Below are positions 12,721-25,324 of a DNA stretch of 64,000 nucleotides, one piece after another; the first letter of the stretch is position 1, and each line of letters opens with the position of its first letter. The notes under the pieces are model-generated. The model was given only the letters and a program-made list of their open reading frames with translations, was not told the origin of the DNA and did not search any database. Both the position numbers and the translations under genes were made by a program. Source of the stretch: Nymphaea colorata (taxonomy: Eukaryota; Streptophyta; Magnoliopsida; Nymphaeales; Nymphaeaceae); contig NC_045148.1 in NCBI RefSeq assembly GCF_008831285.2, forward strand, positions 4,466,001 to 4,530,000, in the 5' to 3' direction.

Positions 12721-12989
12721 AATTGCAATGTAGTATTTTCTGCTTTCAATGTTATCTTTTAGGATCAGACGACTCAGAATATGATTGGTGAAGGGCAACT
12801 TGTTAATGGACTCTATCAAATAAGAACCATGAATCATGCATTGAACGTGAATCATGCCAATGATGGAGCTGGCATCAAAGAATGGGACATCCATCTTCTA
12901 GAATTTTAGATTATTATTTCCTAATTTATGTTTCATTTGTAAAGAGTGTGAAATATCCAAATTTGCTAGAATGACTCGACCTAAATTTT

Positions 12990-14135
12990 CTTTATAAAGA
13001 TTTCGCTACTATGTGTTTTTAATTGATGATTTTTCTAAGTCTACATGGGTCTATTTTATGAAAAATAAGTGCGAAGTGCTCTCTCACTTTAAAACCTTTT
13101 ACAAAATGATTGAAACTCAATACGGATTGAAAATTAAAGGTTTAAGATCCGACAATGGCACTGAATATAAAAATCATGAAATCAAATCTTTTCTTGGTGA
13201 AGATGGTATTAGACATGAAACGTCTTGTGTAGATACACCTCAACAAAATGGTGTATCTAAAAGGAAAAACAAACACTTACTCAAAGTTGCTAGAAGTTTT
13301 TTATTTCAAATGAATATACCAAAAAATTATTGAAAATATGTCATTTCGATAGCATGCTATGTTATTAATAAGACTCCAAGCAAATCTTTGAATTACCTCA
13401 ATCCTATCAAGCGTTTCACGTGAACTCAACCTAAGCTTGATCATCATCGGGCATTTGGTTGTGTAGCTTATGTATGGCAACACCCATCAAAAAGAGACAA
13501 GTTGAGTCCACGGTCTGTTAAATGTATTTTTGTGGGTTATGATTCGCAAAGCAAAGGATACGTATGCTACAATCCTGTCTCTAGAAAAAAAAATTATTTC
13601 CCGAGATGTGCATTTCAATGAATCTCTCTCTCTTACTATCAATCTTGATAGCCAGGATCAAGGGGAGCCTACTAATCCCACTTTTCATGACTACGATGAC
13701 TCATTTATAACTGTGGCAGATATAGAGGAAGCTAATAATGATACTCATGCAGAGAGTGAGAACCCCCCAAATGATCATGAACTTGCAACAACTACTGAAG
13801 ATGGAGAGAACAACTCAACACTTCAGAAAGGATAAGATGAGCTCCTTCACGCCTAGTTGATTATGAAACCTACCCAATCAGCAAGTATGTGTCATACAAT
13901 CAAATTTCTGACTATCACGCCAAGTTTATTAGAAATCTTGATAGCATTCAGGAGCCAAGTCATTTCAAGAGGCTCAAGATGATCCTAATTGGAGGAAGGC
14001 TATGAATGAAGAAGTAGAAGCTCTAAGGCAAAACAACACTTGGGAAGTTGTCATTCCTCCAAAGAACACAAACATAGTGGGATGCAAATGGCATTATAGA
14101 GTAAAATACAAAAGCGATGGCACCTTGCAAATGGC
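12990..14135 (+). pseudogene. copia integrase and 5' part of reverse transcriptase
   Basis: The integrase core is visible at 13013-13333, with DDFSKSTWVYFM, RSDNGTEY and TPQQNGV. The third catalytic acidic position (normally E in the NGxxER context) reads K here. Beyond a stop at 13332 it continues as HHRAFGCVAYVW and CIFVGYDSQSKGY up to about 13560. The RT N-terminus is seen at 13960-14130 (WRKAMNEEVEALRQNNTWEVV and VGCKWHYRVKYKSDG). Then homology ends. Multiple frameshifts are present. Confidence 0.8.
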
Positions 14136-15674
14136 ACTATCTGGCGTCCCTCAACATGCTTGCAAATGATCTTGTGAGGCTTCTCTCTCTCTCTCTTGTT
14201 GTGTGTTTCTTGAGGTATTTGTTTTTTTCAAGGTTGTGCTTTGCTCTCACTATATCTGTTACCCCTCACTTAGGGAGCGAGGAGAAACCTATACTTACAG
14301 TATAGGCTTCACAATCTGACTGAAAATGCAACAGAATTTTGAATTTCTAATACAAAAACATTTTAAATGTAATGGAATCTTGCTTTCACTAGCAAAATGA
14401 GACATATAACCCACTAGTTTTCTCTAAAAGAGGACTCCACGTTCCTATACATGTCATGCAAGAACGAAACAAAAATGAACATATTTTACATCTAGCTACT
14501 ACATACTACTGAATAGTTGATCGACTCGTGCATGCTCCATTGCCAGCTTGGGGTCCTATCCTGTTTCACTAAAAATGGAGGACACATAAATCGTTGGTCC
14601 TAGAGACCCAATGAGCATGTAACAGAAAATAGTCGTAAATACAATAAATTCATTACTATACAAAAGTAGACATAAGTCATGCAATGAAGCAACATTTAAT
14701 CAATGTTCAACAGTCACCTCATTTTCAGCTTAGCGCTTATTTGTTTTTCAACTGGTACTTAGTTGTTCTGGATTCTTTCTTTCTTTAACGTATTCAAAAA
14801 TTTAGGGAGGTGTTTTACTCATAGTAATAGAATTTCTATTTTTGAGATATTCATTTATTTTGTAACCCTATGGCTACAGATAACTTTTCCTCTAGCTTCT
14901 AGACTCCAAGGCGTGTTAAGAGTTTTAATATGTATTCATCTCCAATTTCTAAAACCCTGAGTACTGTTAGCACTTTTTTCCATAACTATTTGGCTCTCTC
15001 TTTTCAGCACAGGATTTTCATTTCATATCAACAGGCAACCCCCCCCCCCCCATATAAGATTATATCAAAGATGTGCATTAAGCACACATATATGTGCAAC
15101 ATAACAACATATTTAGGAATTAGTATCGTTTATTTTTGGCAAATATAATAGAAGTTACTAAACATCATAGTGAATCTTTCTTATATATACACTATGAAGG
15201 AATGAATACATATATATATATATATGCATTTTTCTAACACAATAAAAATCTGCTCACAAAAAAAAAAAGACAGAGCATTCCCACTTAGTACTATGTCTGG
15301 GCATGTCTCCAAGTTTGCCCGCATTCCAATCTAGCTATGGAAGCCAACAATATTAATATATATAGATATATGTTCATAAATTTCACACTCTAATATAATT
15401 ACTAAGCTATGGTGGCCGCTAAATCCATCTAATGATTCAGCCACAAGCCAACATTCATCTTGATCAAGGTTACCTCTTAACTTCTGTTTTCCTTATTTAA
15501 AACAACGTTATTGAGGACCTTAAGTGTTGACCAATATATTTTGCAGCTGTCTCTAATAACAGCCTCAAAAAATCAGAAATAGAAATTAGATTTAAATGGC
15601 CACCACCTAACTAAATTCCATCCCCAACCATTAAAATCAACTCTAATGAAGGTCCCAATACTAAGCTGTACATG
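14136..15674. other. Intergenic, no gene seen
   Basis: AT-rich DNA without recognisable genes. It contains a run of 14 C at about 15037-15050 and a short (TA)n at about 15210-15224. Confidence 0.45.
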
Positions 15675-16102
15675 TAAGGATGTCAATGGATCGGATATAT
15701 CCTTAATCATATCCATTTTTCCAGATAATCACATATTCAGATTCAAATTTGAATAAAGAAAAGTCATATCTGATACTGAATCCAAAATTCAATTTTACAA
15801 TCCAAATCTGATCCAAATCCAGTGTTTATATTTATATCCGAATCCAAATCCAAATTTTGAAACAGATTTTGCCAATTTCAAAATTTAATAGCATTAAATA
15901 CATGATATTTGTATAAAAATGAATCTCACCTGAACCTGTATCCAAATCTGATCGGATATGCTGAATCCGAATATGATCAACATCTATTAAATATGAATCT
16001 GATCTGATTTCTTAATTGGATATTAAATTTTTTCCCTTATCTGATTTTTTCGGATCGGTTTGGTCAAATATCTGATTCAAATTGGATATATGGACATTCC
16101 TA
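15675..16102. mobile_element. hAT-type MITE, GGATCGGAT-rich
   Basis: The terminal inverted repeats are TAAGGATGTCAATGG at the left and TGGACATTCCTA at the right. An 8-bp target duplication flanks it with one mismatch (TGTACATG at 15667-15674, GGTACATG at 16103-16110). The interior is composed of variations on ATCCGATCCGAATCC-like strings and does not code. It belongs to the same family as the element at 17894-18361; the 8-bp duplication and short TIRs fit the hAT superfamily. Confidence 0.8.
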
Positions 16103-16224
16103 GGTACATGTCCACAACTCTAATTGAGGTCTCCAAGCATGGCTACGACAATCCTTAAAGCATTCTTATCACAATTGAACCATAACACCAATAAGACTGA
16201 AATCAAAACCTCCCACTATCTTAA

Positions 16225-16440
16225 CACTACAAGACATTTAATCTTTAATGATGTTTTTAGAGTGCCACTAAAGGCTTTCAATGGCTTACGTAGGACTTCA
16301 CTAAGAACACTAGAGGATGTCACAATGGTAAATCCCTTTAGTAACATAAGTTGTTGGGATGCCATAAATAAACATCTTTTATGGCGTTGGAAGAATGTCA
16401 TCAAAATTTTTTCAGTGCCACTGGTGAGGAATATCAAACA
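16225..16440 (+). mobile_element. CACTA-like terminus
   Basis: CACTACAAGAC at 16225-16235 matches the conserved CACTACAAGAAA terminus of plant CACTA elements. It is followed by subterminal units of the GTGCCACTAAAGGC type (16262 onward, again near 16418). No matching opposite end was found, so this is probably a truncated end. Confidence 0.4.
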
Positions 16441-16553
16441 ATAGGGAGATATGTTTGAGAAGAATATTTTTTGGTTCTCATGGATTGAAGATAATAAATA
16501 ATGAGTTTGCGAGCTTCTCTGGTGGAAGAAGTGATTCATTACAAGCTATAGTG

Positions 16554-17056
16554 GCAAGAGAAGAAGAAAATCCTATTAATTGGTGGTTATGTAGAGCATC
16601 GCCACCAAATCTCCAATAGCTTGTGTTGAAGTTATTATCCCAGCCTGCAACCTCTTAATGTTGTGAAAGAAACTGGAGCACTTATTCTCAAATTCACAGC
16701 ATCAAGGAAAATAAGCTAACTAGTAAGCGAGTAGAAGATCTAGTTTATGTCCACTCCAACCTAAGATTACTGTCACATACATCAGATGATTACATGTGTT
16801 GCTTTCTTTTTTATCTTTGATATGTATACATTTGTATATTATATTGGTTGTGTGAAGTTAATATTAACTTAGATCATATTGTGGTTGTGTTGCAACTTGC
16901 AGTTCAGGATCAGCCAAATATTGGGATGTTATCCAAAGGACGTTGACATAGAACTTGAAGGAGAACATGATTTGCATGCTCTTAATATGGGCCTTTCTGA
17001 ACCTTTTGTACCTTCTAATCTTGATGATGCAATTGAGGAGAATCAAGAAAGTTGAT
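16554..17056 (+). pseudogene. hAT transposase C-terminal dimerisation region, remnant
   Basis: One frame from 16554 to about 16775 reads through the characteristic C-terminal hAT segment: NPINWWLC, PPNLQ, then LKLLSQPATS, CCERNWSTYSQIHS, KENKLTSKRVEDLVYVHSNLRL. It is broken by two in-frame stops (TAG near 16620, TAA near 16656). The conserved WW, CERNWS and DLVYVHxNLRL blocks make the family call firm. After an AT-rich gap and a TTGCAG acceptor-like site, 16901-17056 has an open acidic segment (DVDIELEGEHDLHALN) ending in TGA that could be the last exon of the same transposase. It lies between two hAT-type MITEs, but whether it ever mobilised them cannot be judged here. Confidence 0.75.
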
Positions 17057-17181
17057 ATATTTTGTATGTTAATTACTTTCATACTTTGTTTAGTAGTATC
17101 TATAAATTTTGGATCATGATTTATGAATATGCGATTCTATTTTTTTGAACTCTTATGTATGTATGTATGTATGTATGTATA

Positions 17182-17226
<45 letters not shown>

Positions 17227-17893
17227 ACGGCCGTAATCCTATACCAAGTTTTTTGAAAATGGCCTGTATCTGCACCAGCACTCATACTCATACGTATGTG
17301 ACATAGCTCCCAAAGGTAAAGTTGTTTCAACTTTTGAAGGAAGATGCAGATTGAAGGTGTTAGATGGAAATGCTGTTCAAGTTGTTTTATGGAATAACAA
17401 ATACTTGAGTTTCAAATCCCTTAGTTTCAATCATTGCGCCAATGCGTTACAATAATGAGCTATGATCTTTAATGGAAAAAAGCAAATTGACAAACCTGGA
17501 AATGTAAACTAGGAAGAAAATAGTAAAAAAAATTGACATACAACATAACACTGTCTATTGTTCCATTCAACAGCTTCTAGCACAAGCCAGAACAAGGTTT
17601 GTTCCGAAGGACACAAGGTAGTCTAAGCCAAGCTGATATAAGGGTTTCTCCTTTGTTGGCAGGGAAACTAACTCATGGTGTTTCAAGAAGAGCTGCTTGT
17701 CTAATTAATTCAACTGGATCATCATAAATGATTTTTTTTTAAGGTGAAATAACAAAAATATGTAACAAAGCAACAACTCTTAAATCTTCTAACTAGGAGA
17801 CTAAACATGAAATAATGTTGACAATGTAGAACGTATAATATTTATCTAAAGAAATTGAGAACATAAAATATATATAGACATATAACCTTCAAT
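17057..17893. other. Intergenic with (ATGT)n/(GT)n microsatellite
   Basis: (ATGT)n at about 17155-17180 passes into (GT)n at 17189-17223. No gene is recognised in the remainder. Confidence 0.6.
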
Positions 17894-18361
17894 TAGGGAT
17901 GTCAATATATCCGATTTGAATCGGATATCCAACCGATCCGATCCAAAAAAATCGGATATGGATAAAAATTTAATATCCGATTAAGAAGTCGGTTCGAATT
18001 TGGATTTAATAAATGACATCTGATCGGATTCAGATTCAGATTCAGCTTTGGATATACATAAATATCGGATCGGATTTGGATACGGATTCGGATCGAATTC
18101 ATTTTTAGACAAATATCTGCTATCTAATACTTGAAAAATAGCAAAATCTGGTTCAAAATTCGGATTCAGAATCAGATATAAATATAAAAATCAGATTCGG
18201 ATCGGATTTGTAGTGTAAACTCAGATTTCCGATTCAGATTCAGATATGACTTTGCTTTATTCGAATTCAAATCTGAATCTAAATCCGAATATATGAATAT
18301 CTGAAAAAGTGGATATGATTAAAGATGTATCCGATCCGAATCCGATCCGTTGACATCCCTA
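17894..18361. mobile_element. hAT-type MITE with perfect 8-bp target duplication
   Basis: The terminal inverted repeats are TAGGGATGTCAA and TTGACATCCCTA (12 of 12). The flanking direct repeats CCTTCAAT (17886-17893 and 18362-18369) are identical, the 8-bp signature of hAT insertion. The 468-bp interior is rich in GGATCGGATTCGGAT-like strings in both orientations and encodes nothing. It appears younger than its relative at 15675-16102, whose TIRs and duplication have mutations. Confidence 0.92.
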
Positions 18362-18369
18362 CCTTCAAT

Positions 18370-18829
18370 ATGTTGGTAAGAGAAGCGCAATTAAAAGTTA
18401 ACCTTAAACTTGTCCACAATGTGCATGTTGAAACCATTGTTTATGTGTTAAGTTAACTAGCCTCTTGCTTTACGTATTTTGATATTTGAAATGTTATCTT
18501 AAATCTTATATTTATGTGTGCTCAAGTCTAAATAATTTTTTTTAAATGTTCAGACAAATTTTGAAATGATTAAAATATAGTTTGGCTAAAAAAAAAATAG
18601 TTCCCTCAAGTCTAGAACTATGGCATTCAAGGTTAACGAATCATTAATAATTAGTAACTATAGAAACTTAAGATTGAATTGTTGTAATAACCAAATACTA
18701 TAAAAAACAAATTTTTTAAAAGAGACATTTGTAAGATCGTTCGAATTCTTGGAATATTATCACTAGAACTCAACTAAAAGATAACTTATATTTCAATATA
18801 ATTTTGAAAGTCGAAGTTTTCAACTTGTT
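18370..18829. other. Intergenic, no gene seen
   Basis: AT-rich DNA with homopolymer runs and no recognisable feature. Confidence 0.4.
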
Positions 18830-20080
18830 TGAGGAAATATGATTAGGAACATACTTATAACTTACTTATTTTGCAAAACATTACTTCAACTTGTCATGCT
18901 TTGCAAAAGTAAGTTTTTCAAGTTTTGTTTGAAAAAGAAGATATCAAAATAGATGACGATGACCATATTCTTGTTCATCATAGGTTCAAAGAGAGATATT
19001 TTGCAATATTACAAATATCAAAATAATGTCTTAGAAAGAGTGAAGATTTAATATTTAGAACAAGAAAATATTATAATTTGTATGGGTGTTTCTCTTTAAT
19101 CTTAAGTAATTTTCAAGATTTTACCTTAATTCAATTATCACCTCATTAGGGTTTGACCTTTCTTACTTAAGCTTCTTGGAGATGTGTTTGTAAACATTCT
19201 TGAGCCTCATAAGTGATTGTATATGCATGATTACATAAATTTTATATGCACACCAAAAAAATAAACTATTCTTACCACAACATAAATCTATAGAGCAATG
19301 AAAAAGAAATTTTTGATGAAATTTGGTATAGGTAAGATTTATTCTAGCGAGTCACTCAATGGTGTATTTAAAAATATGAGTAGGCCAATGGAAGACTAGA
19401 AATAAGTGAATGATTAAAAATATATATACGAAAGATGGATTTGCAATTTGAAAAATAAAAAATAACATGTTCAATGCAAATTAATATATACATCAAGCAT
19501 GATTAGTTGTTTACCAGGTTGGACATGTCTCAACCTTAAAATGATAAAAAAAAATAACCTACATTTAATCCTCACATTATAATATACTTCCACAAACAAT
19601 TAACCCATCAAAATAAAGAATTAAATCCAGCAATGGAAAAGATAGATATTCGATGAGAGAGCAAGAACATATAAAGAAAAATTAAAAAAGAGAGAGAAAA
19701 ATGAAAATAGGTAAACAAAAATAAATATGAGAGAGAGAGAGAAAGAAAGAGAGAAATATTTAAAAAATAATAATTAAATGAAAGAGAAATTATAACAACC
19801 CGACCCACTTGAGGGCTCAGATCCCTGGTTCAACAAATCCCAAAACGCCCCCTAGCAGTTTTGACCCTAACCAGGAAAAGCTAGGAACGAAGACAATATC
19901 TCATTAATGGTCTTCCTTTATAAGTCCTTAAAGACCCCTCATAATCTTCGATACAGGACTAAACTTCTAGGGTGTTACAGAAATGAGAAATGGAAAAAAA
20001 GAGAAATAAATACAAGAAATTAAAATGAGAGAAATATAAGTTAAAATAATAGAGAAAGTTAAGGATGAGAGAAATAAACA
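18830..20080 (+). repeat. Rep-L copy D, partial
   Basis: Segments such as TTAATTCAATTATCACCTCATTAGGGTTTGACC (about 19125-19160), ACTTAAGCTTCTTGGAGATGTG and TTCTTACCACAACATAAATC line up in order with Rep-L copy A (about 2030-2225) and copy B (about 21590-21770). The 5' start and 3' GC-rich part are missing or unrecognisable. A solo TRIM LTR is inserted at 19791-19979. Boundaries are approximate. Confidence 0.5.
19791..19979 (-). mobile_element. Solo LTR of a TRIM-type retrotransposon
   Basis: On the minus strand it begins TGTAACACCCTAG and ends GGGTTGTTATA. It is flanked by perfect 5-bp direct repeats GAAAT (19786-19790 and 19980-19984). Its body aligns with the LTRs of the TRIM element at 27941-28423 (for example AGTTTAGTC...GATTATGAGG...GACTTATAAAGGA). 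Loss of the internal part by LTR-LTR recombination explains a lone LTR between target duplications. Confidence 0.85.
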
Positions 20081-21184
20081 TTCACTTTATTTTCCTTGTT
20101 ACCATGCCTTTGCCTCTCTTTTTTGCTTTCATGCCTCCTTTTGGCTTGATTCTCAATAACAGTTTCTTATATGTACTTAGTTGAGCTCCAGAGATGAGAT
20201 TTGCAATTTTTTCTAGTTCAACCCAACTAGTTCTAAATTTAGATGAGTGGCAAAAAAGGTAGTGAAAGTAACTTAAACCTTTGACTTGAATTTCCAAGTT
20301 TAGGTCAGTGTGTTTTAAGTACCTGTATGTATGAAAACTCTTGTAAGCTGAAGAATTTAGAAACTTTAGAGGCTAAGCATCATTTAAGTCTAATGGAATA
20401 TCACACATTCAGAATGGCATACCACATATTCAGCATACAAGGCACAAAACTAATTGGACATACTCTCTATCATTATAAGTTGTGTTGATATCAATATATT
20501 TTTTGGTCTGCTAATGTGCATAAATATATGTTTCCTCATCTATCAAAACTAATGGAATATCACACATTCAGAATGACCATGGACTTGCATGTTAGAGCCT
20601 GTCACTATAAATTCTTGGCAAGTTATGTCACTGTCATATTCACTTTTTTATGAAACATTATTTATAAGAGCTTTGTGCATGCATTTTGGTTCAGGCGCAA
20701 CACAAAATAGATAGGACATTTCTCTCTTTTATTAAGGCTTCTACAGATGGCTTAATTTGTAAAACTGATCTAAGCATGTTGTTTTAGTAAAAACAGATGG
20801 CTATCCATTCCAGTCGCTTACATTGCCATAATAAATTAATAATGCTCTTCCCAAAGACATGAGCTTTTGAATAATGAAGAACAACTTAGTTGTGCTGTTA
20901 AAGTGCATTTTCTAGGTGGAGAAACTACACATATATCAATTTCAACATAATCGAGTCCTCATATGTTACATTTTATGTTTCCATTCTTGCATTATCAAAG
21001 AATAGATCTTGGCTTTTGTTTTATTTTATGTGATGGTGGAGTACATAAAAAACCAATTAGTGCATGACTAATGGTTTTCTCAGTCATGTCATCATCAATA
21101 TCTATAGATGTATTTACAGTTAACACCAGTGGCAATTCCATATCCAATACCAATAGAGTAGAATTGGCTACAGTATTTCACTAT
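20081..21184. other. Intergenic, no gene seen
   Basis: Non-coding as far as can be seen. A 26-bp string TAATGGAATATCACACATTCAGAATG occurs twice (about 20391 and 20551). Confidence 0.45.
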
Positions 21185-22238
21185 TTGGGTCCTTTTGATT
21201 TTTGGAGTGCTTTAGAAAAGTAAGATTTTGTTTTGAAAATAGAGAGAAGGAGACTTGCCCGTTGGTACGAGGATAGGTCATTCCTGGTGCCTCTACCGGG
21301 TAACTAATCCAAGGGTCATGCTTACATTTGATGCATTTCACTTTTTACTTTGTCCTAAACGTGGTGTGGTGCTTGAAAATAATTTTAAGGATTAATATCT
21401 CAAAATCTTTTGAGTTAGAAAATGTTGAGTGAGAGATTAAGCCATTTTGAGAGACTTTCAAATCAACAAATCTTTATAAATATCATTGGAAATTTTTGAA
21501 AACTAATGTGGGTATTTTTAAAGATTTCTTTTGAAATCAATTTAGTTTTTCTTTAGAATCTTAAGTAAGCTCAAGACATTGCTCTAATTCGGTTACTACC
21601 TGGCTATAACTCTATCTTATCATGCTTAAGTTCTCTTAGAGAAGTGCATGTGACCACTCGTAAAGTGAATGTGAATACATGAATGCATTTATTATATATG
21701 ATTGAAAGAAATTGTTCATTCCTATCATAACATTTATCTGAGAGTATTCTTACCATCGTATACATTTAAGTTTCTTACATTTTCTTACATGTTTTCAATC
21801 ATTTTATCATAAATATTCTTGTAAAGAAAGAAAAGTTTTTTTAAATGGAAATGGAGTTGCAGACCATCAAGCTTGATTCCAACGTTGGTTCACTACTTTA
21901 ATTTTAGTCTTAATGAAGTCGATAAATGAAAATGAAAATTTTAGGTCTTAGAAAAGAGATATTTGGGTAAATAAAAAGAATAAGGGATTTTAGAGAAAAT
22001 GATACATGTAGATGTATACATATGCATACATGCACTTACACACGTGGACATTTGTAAAAATGATTTTAAACCAATCAAAACATAAAGAAACAGAAATAGA
22101 AAGAGATTTTGAAAAAAAAGAAAGAAAAATATTAAAAAGAAAGAAAGATGTATGTCTAAATGTATATGTATAGTTACATATATGAAAATTTATAAAAGGA
22201 AGATCTTAAATCAAAAAGAAAAAAGGAGAGAAAAGAAG

Positions 22239-22275
<37 letters not shown>

Positions 22276-23734
22276 AAGATATTAAATTGAAGAAAGAGAG
22301 AAGATATAGATTATATATATATAAGTAGATGTTAAATGAAAGAGGAAAAGATAGAGAGAGATATTCATGTAAATATATACGTATACAAAACTAAAATCAA
22401 AAGATTGGTTGATGCATTTCTAACTTCCATTTTTTTATATAGGGTGGAGAGGAACTTGAGTTCATGTAAAAGCTTAAGCTAAGTCTCTGATGTGACTTTA
22501 AAAAAGGTTTTTATTTTGAAATTATTTTGACAAACAAGACCCAAAATATTTTCAATTGGGAAAATTTCTAGAGATTGTCTAAGGGTTACTTCATACCCAA
22601 GAGGAAAGACTAGGGGGGTAGAGTTTCTGAGTCAAAGCTCAAAATTTGATTTTTTTGTTTTTTAATTTAACATGATTTTCATATGAATTCTCAGTATTTT
22701 TGAATTATTTTTATTTTTTAAATAGATCTTCACCGGAGGGGATTGACCCTTCGCTCTACAAACACCCCTTTAGGGGTGTGGGCAGAACTATTGCCCACCC
22801 AACTAGGCCAAAAGGGCAATTTTTGACCCAAAACAAGGCCTGCATAGGCGTAGGCCCTGCCTCGGCCGTGCCTTGTCATGCACAGATGGGATTGAATGCC
22901 CTTGCACTACTTGCGGAGGGCGGGACAATAAGTGGACTTTTGCCACCGTAGCCTTCCAAGGTGGGGTCCCACTTAAAAAATAAAAATCATATGTTTAATA
23001 TGCATTTGTTTAATGGCAAAATGGTCTTTTGTTAAAATGAATCTGGCTTCATTCTGTGTGATTTTGGACTTGTTTTAGATTGGATTGGGTTTGTTTGGTC
23101 ATGAAAGTGTTTTCATCGACGCCTATGGCTCAGATCAAGAGTAAGACGGGTGTTTTAGGCCCAAAACATATTTTTAATATTTTTGGCGCAAGATTGAGAT
23201 GCAAAATAAAGCAAAGGTTTGTGTGTGCATGCAGTGTGCTAAATAGGATTGGAAATTGTTATATTGATCTTGACTCGGGATTTTGAATTGAAATTCTTGA
23301 TTTGGATCCAAACTTCAGTTTTGGACTTGAGAGCGGCTTTATGGATTCATTTTCCTAATTTGGACTTAATTCCATTTGTTGGGTTCAATTATGGACTTTG
23401 ACTTCGCATTTCAGATCAAGGTGCGACTTTTGGATCTAGGATGTGGATTTGGATCTAAATCCAGATATAAAGTTAGATTTTGGATTTAAACCTTGCATTT
23501 GGATTTGGATATGGGTCTAGAGGTGCATTTTTGGATCTACTGTCGGGCTTTGAATTTGGATATGGATCTAGAGGGCTGTTTTGGATTTAGGGACAAGAGT
23601 TGAATTTCAACATGGATCTAGAGGTCTATTTTGAGGCGAGCCTGGGCCTAGGGGTTCAAAATTAGATCCAAACTGCCTTAAAAATTATTTAATAAATGGG
23701 ATATAATCTTCTGGAAAAATTTGGGTTGATAACA
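21185..23734 (+). repeat. Rep-L copy B: LTR-like repeat, uninterrupted
   Basis: This is the most continuous copy. It has the GGTACGAGGATAGGTC block at about 21263, the AT-rich middle with (TA)n at 22243-22272, a GC-rich block 22730-22970 shared with reverse copy C (about 38230-38520), a tail of GGATTTGGAT-like repeats (23280-23660), and the end TGATAACA at 23727-23734. It provides the empty site showing that the element at 2902-3814 in copy A is an insertion. It has no coding capacity, and the superfamily is unknown. Confidence 0.6.
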
Positions 23735-25324
23735 CTCACATTTCCATTCATAATTCACAACCTCAGTTTTGTTTTAGTTCGGTTGCCAAATCTAGTTTTG
23801 TTTCAGACCGATCGTGGGCGCTGGTAAATAATTTAACAAACCATGTGATTTTGCATACATACCAACAATGATGTCTACCGCACTGACTACATGGCATGAA
23901 CAAATCAAGTTATTCTCTCCATCGAATGGCCATGAGCGGTCATCACACTGGCATCATGTTACGCTACCCGCAAAAGTTTGTTATCACTATATATATCAAG
24001 GGAATTAATTGTGGTGCTAACTACATTAAACAGCTATGAATAGTAGTCACACAAACATCATGTAACACTAGTCGCATTGATTTTGTTATCAGTTTTGCGG
24101 AATCGGTTTGATGTCCTATCGGCATCTTAGTTAATGTTATCTCGGCTTGATATGCCATCAACTATAACTAATAATATTGTTTTCTTGTCCAGCCAACTCA
24201 AAGACACCAGCCATTCTTATAAGGATCGCTGCAAGCATTTATATTGTTTTTAGAGAAGAGAGAATGCCAACAATTGTATTATTTACCTTTCATTTTTTCT
24301 TAATTTACCTTTCATTTTTGCTTATTAATGTTCTATCTTTAGACTTGCTCGCTCGTGGCCAATCTGTGACTTCTTTTAAATAATCTTTTGACTCCTTTTA
24401 CATCTTCTTTTGCATGAAAATCTCATATCTAGGTTGTAGTTTTGGTTCTTTACCTGTCACCACAATTGACAAAGTTGCACATGGACTTTTTACATTTTCA
24501 TGGAGGATTCCGAATCATGTTCCCACAAAGGGGAAAACAACACATTCCCCTTTTATGGAGGTTTCCAGCGAGGAGATTGAGCACATTTCAGTCTGAGTGA
24601 GAGAATGTCATTCCCTTGCATAAAATCATCCCTAAAATGATAGGGCATTGTGGAAATCAATAAATTATTATAGATTGTTAATTAAGGGCATTTCAAGTTG
24701 TCGAACAAAATATTGTGAAAAAGATAAAAGAGTGTTTCCAAAATTTAACTCCATGGTCTAGTTGTGCATTGACAGTGCTCTCCCTTTTTCCACTAGTGTT
24801 TGTGCTCAACCTTCTTTTGCAAAATTGAGACAAACCAAGTGCATTTTCTTGTCTCAAACAGGTAAAGTTGTCACCAATAAGCAGCTGCACCTTAAACGGA
24901 TGAGAGGCCTAGTTATTGCTTTTGCACCATGGGGAACTATTTTTGCATTTTTCTTTTTTAACTTGCCACTTTTTCTCATGAATCTTTAGCTAATTTGGAT
25001 ATTCCCATCCTTTTTAGCATTTCATATAGATTTGTCCATAACTAGTCTCATCCCGGATGCAAATCACATTTACAATATCAAGGTTTCTCTTCAACAAGAA
25101 TATCAAACAGTAACATATCAACTACAAACAAAGCTTCTCCTGAACAAAAGCACACCACACCTTGTAGTTTGAGACATTAATCAAGCAGTCACACATAAAC
25201 CCACTTAACTGACGTACATAGGGCAGCCATGATTTTATTGTCAACCTACAAAGGCTGCATATTCGGACCAAATCCCCTTCTTCTTCAGCTGTGCAGCCAA
25301 CATTCCCCATGACAACCTCCTCCT
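23735..25324. other. Intergenic 3' of the ZIP gene
   Basis: No second gene is recognised. The part nearest 25324 (about 25030-25324) would hold the 3' untranslated region of the minus-strand ZIP gene. Confidence 0.5.

Larger units (their letters stand above)
11023..14135 (+). mobile_element. Truncated Ty1/copia retrotransposon
   Basis: A 5' LTR candidate (11023-11311) is followed by a tRNA-primer-like site, a Gag region, a damaged protease region, integrase, and the first part of reverse transcriptase. Homology stops at about 14130, where sequence of another kind begins. The reverse transcriptase core, RNase H and 3' LTR are all absent, so this is a 3'-truncated element. Several in-frame stops and frameshifts show it is long inactive. 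The domain order Gag-protease-integrase-RT identifies copia rather than gypsy. Confidence 0.85.
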
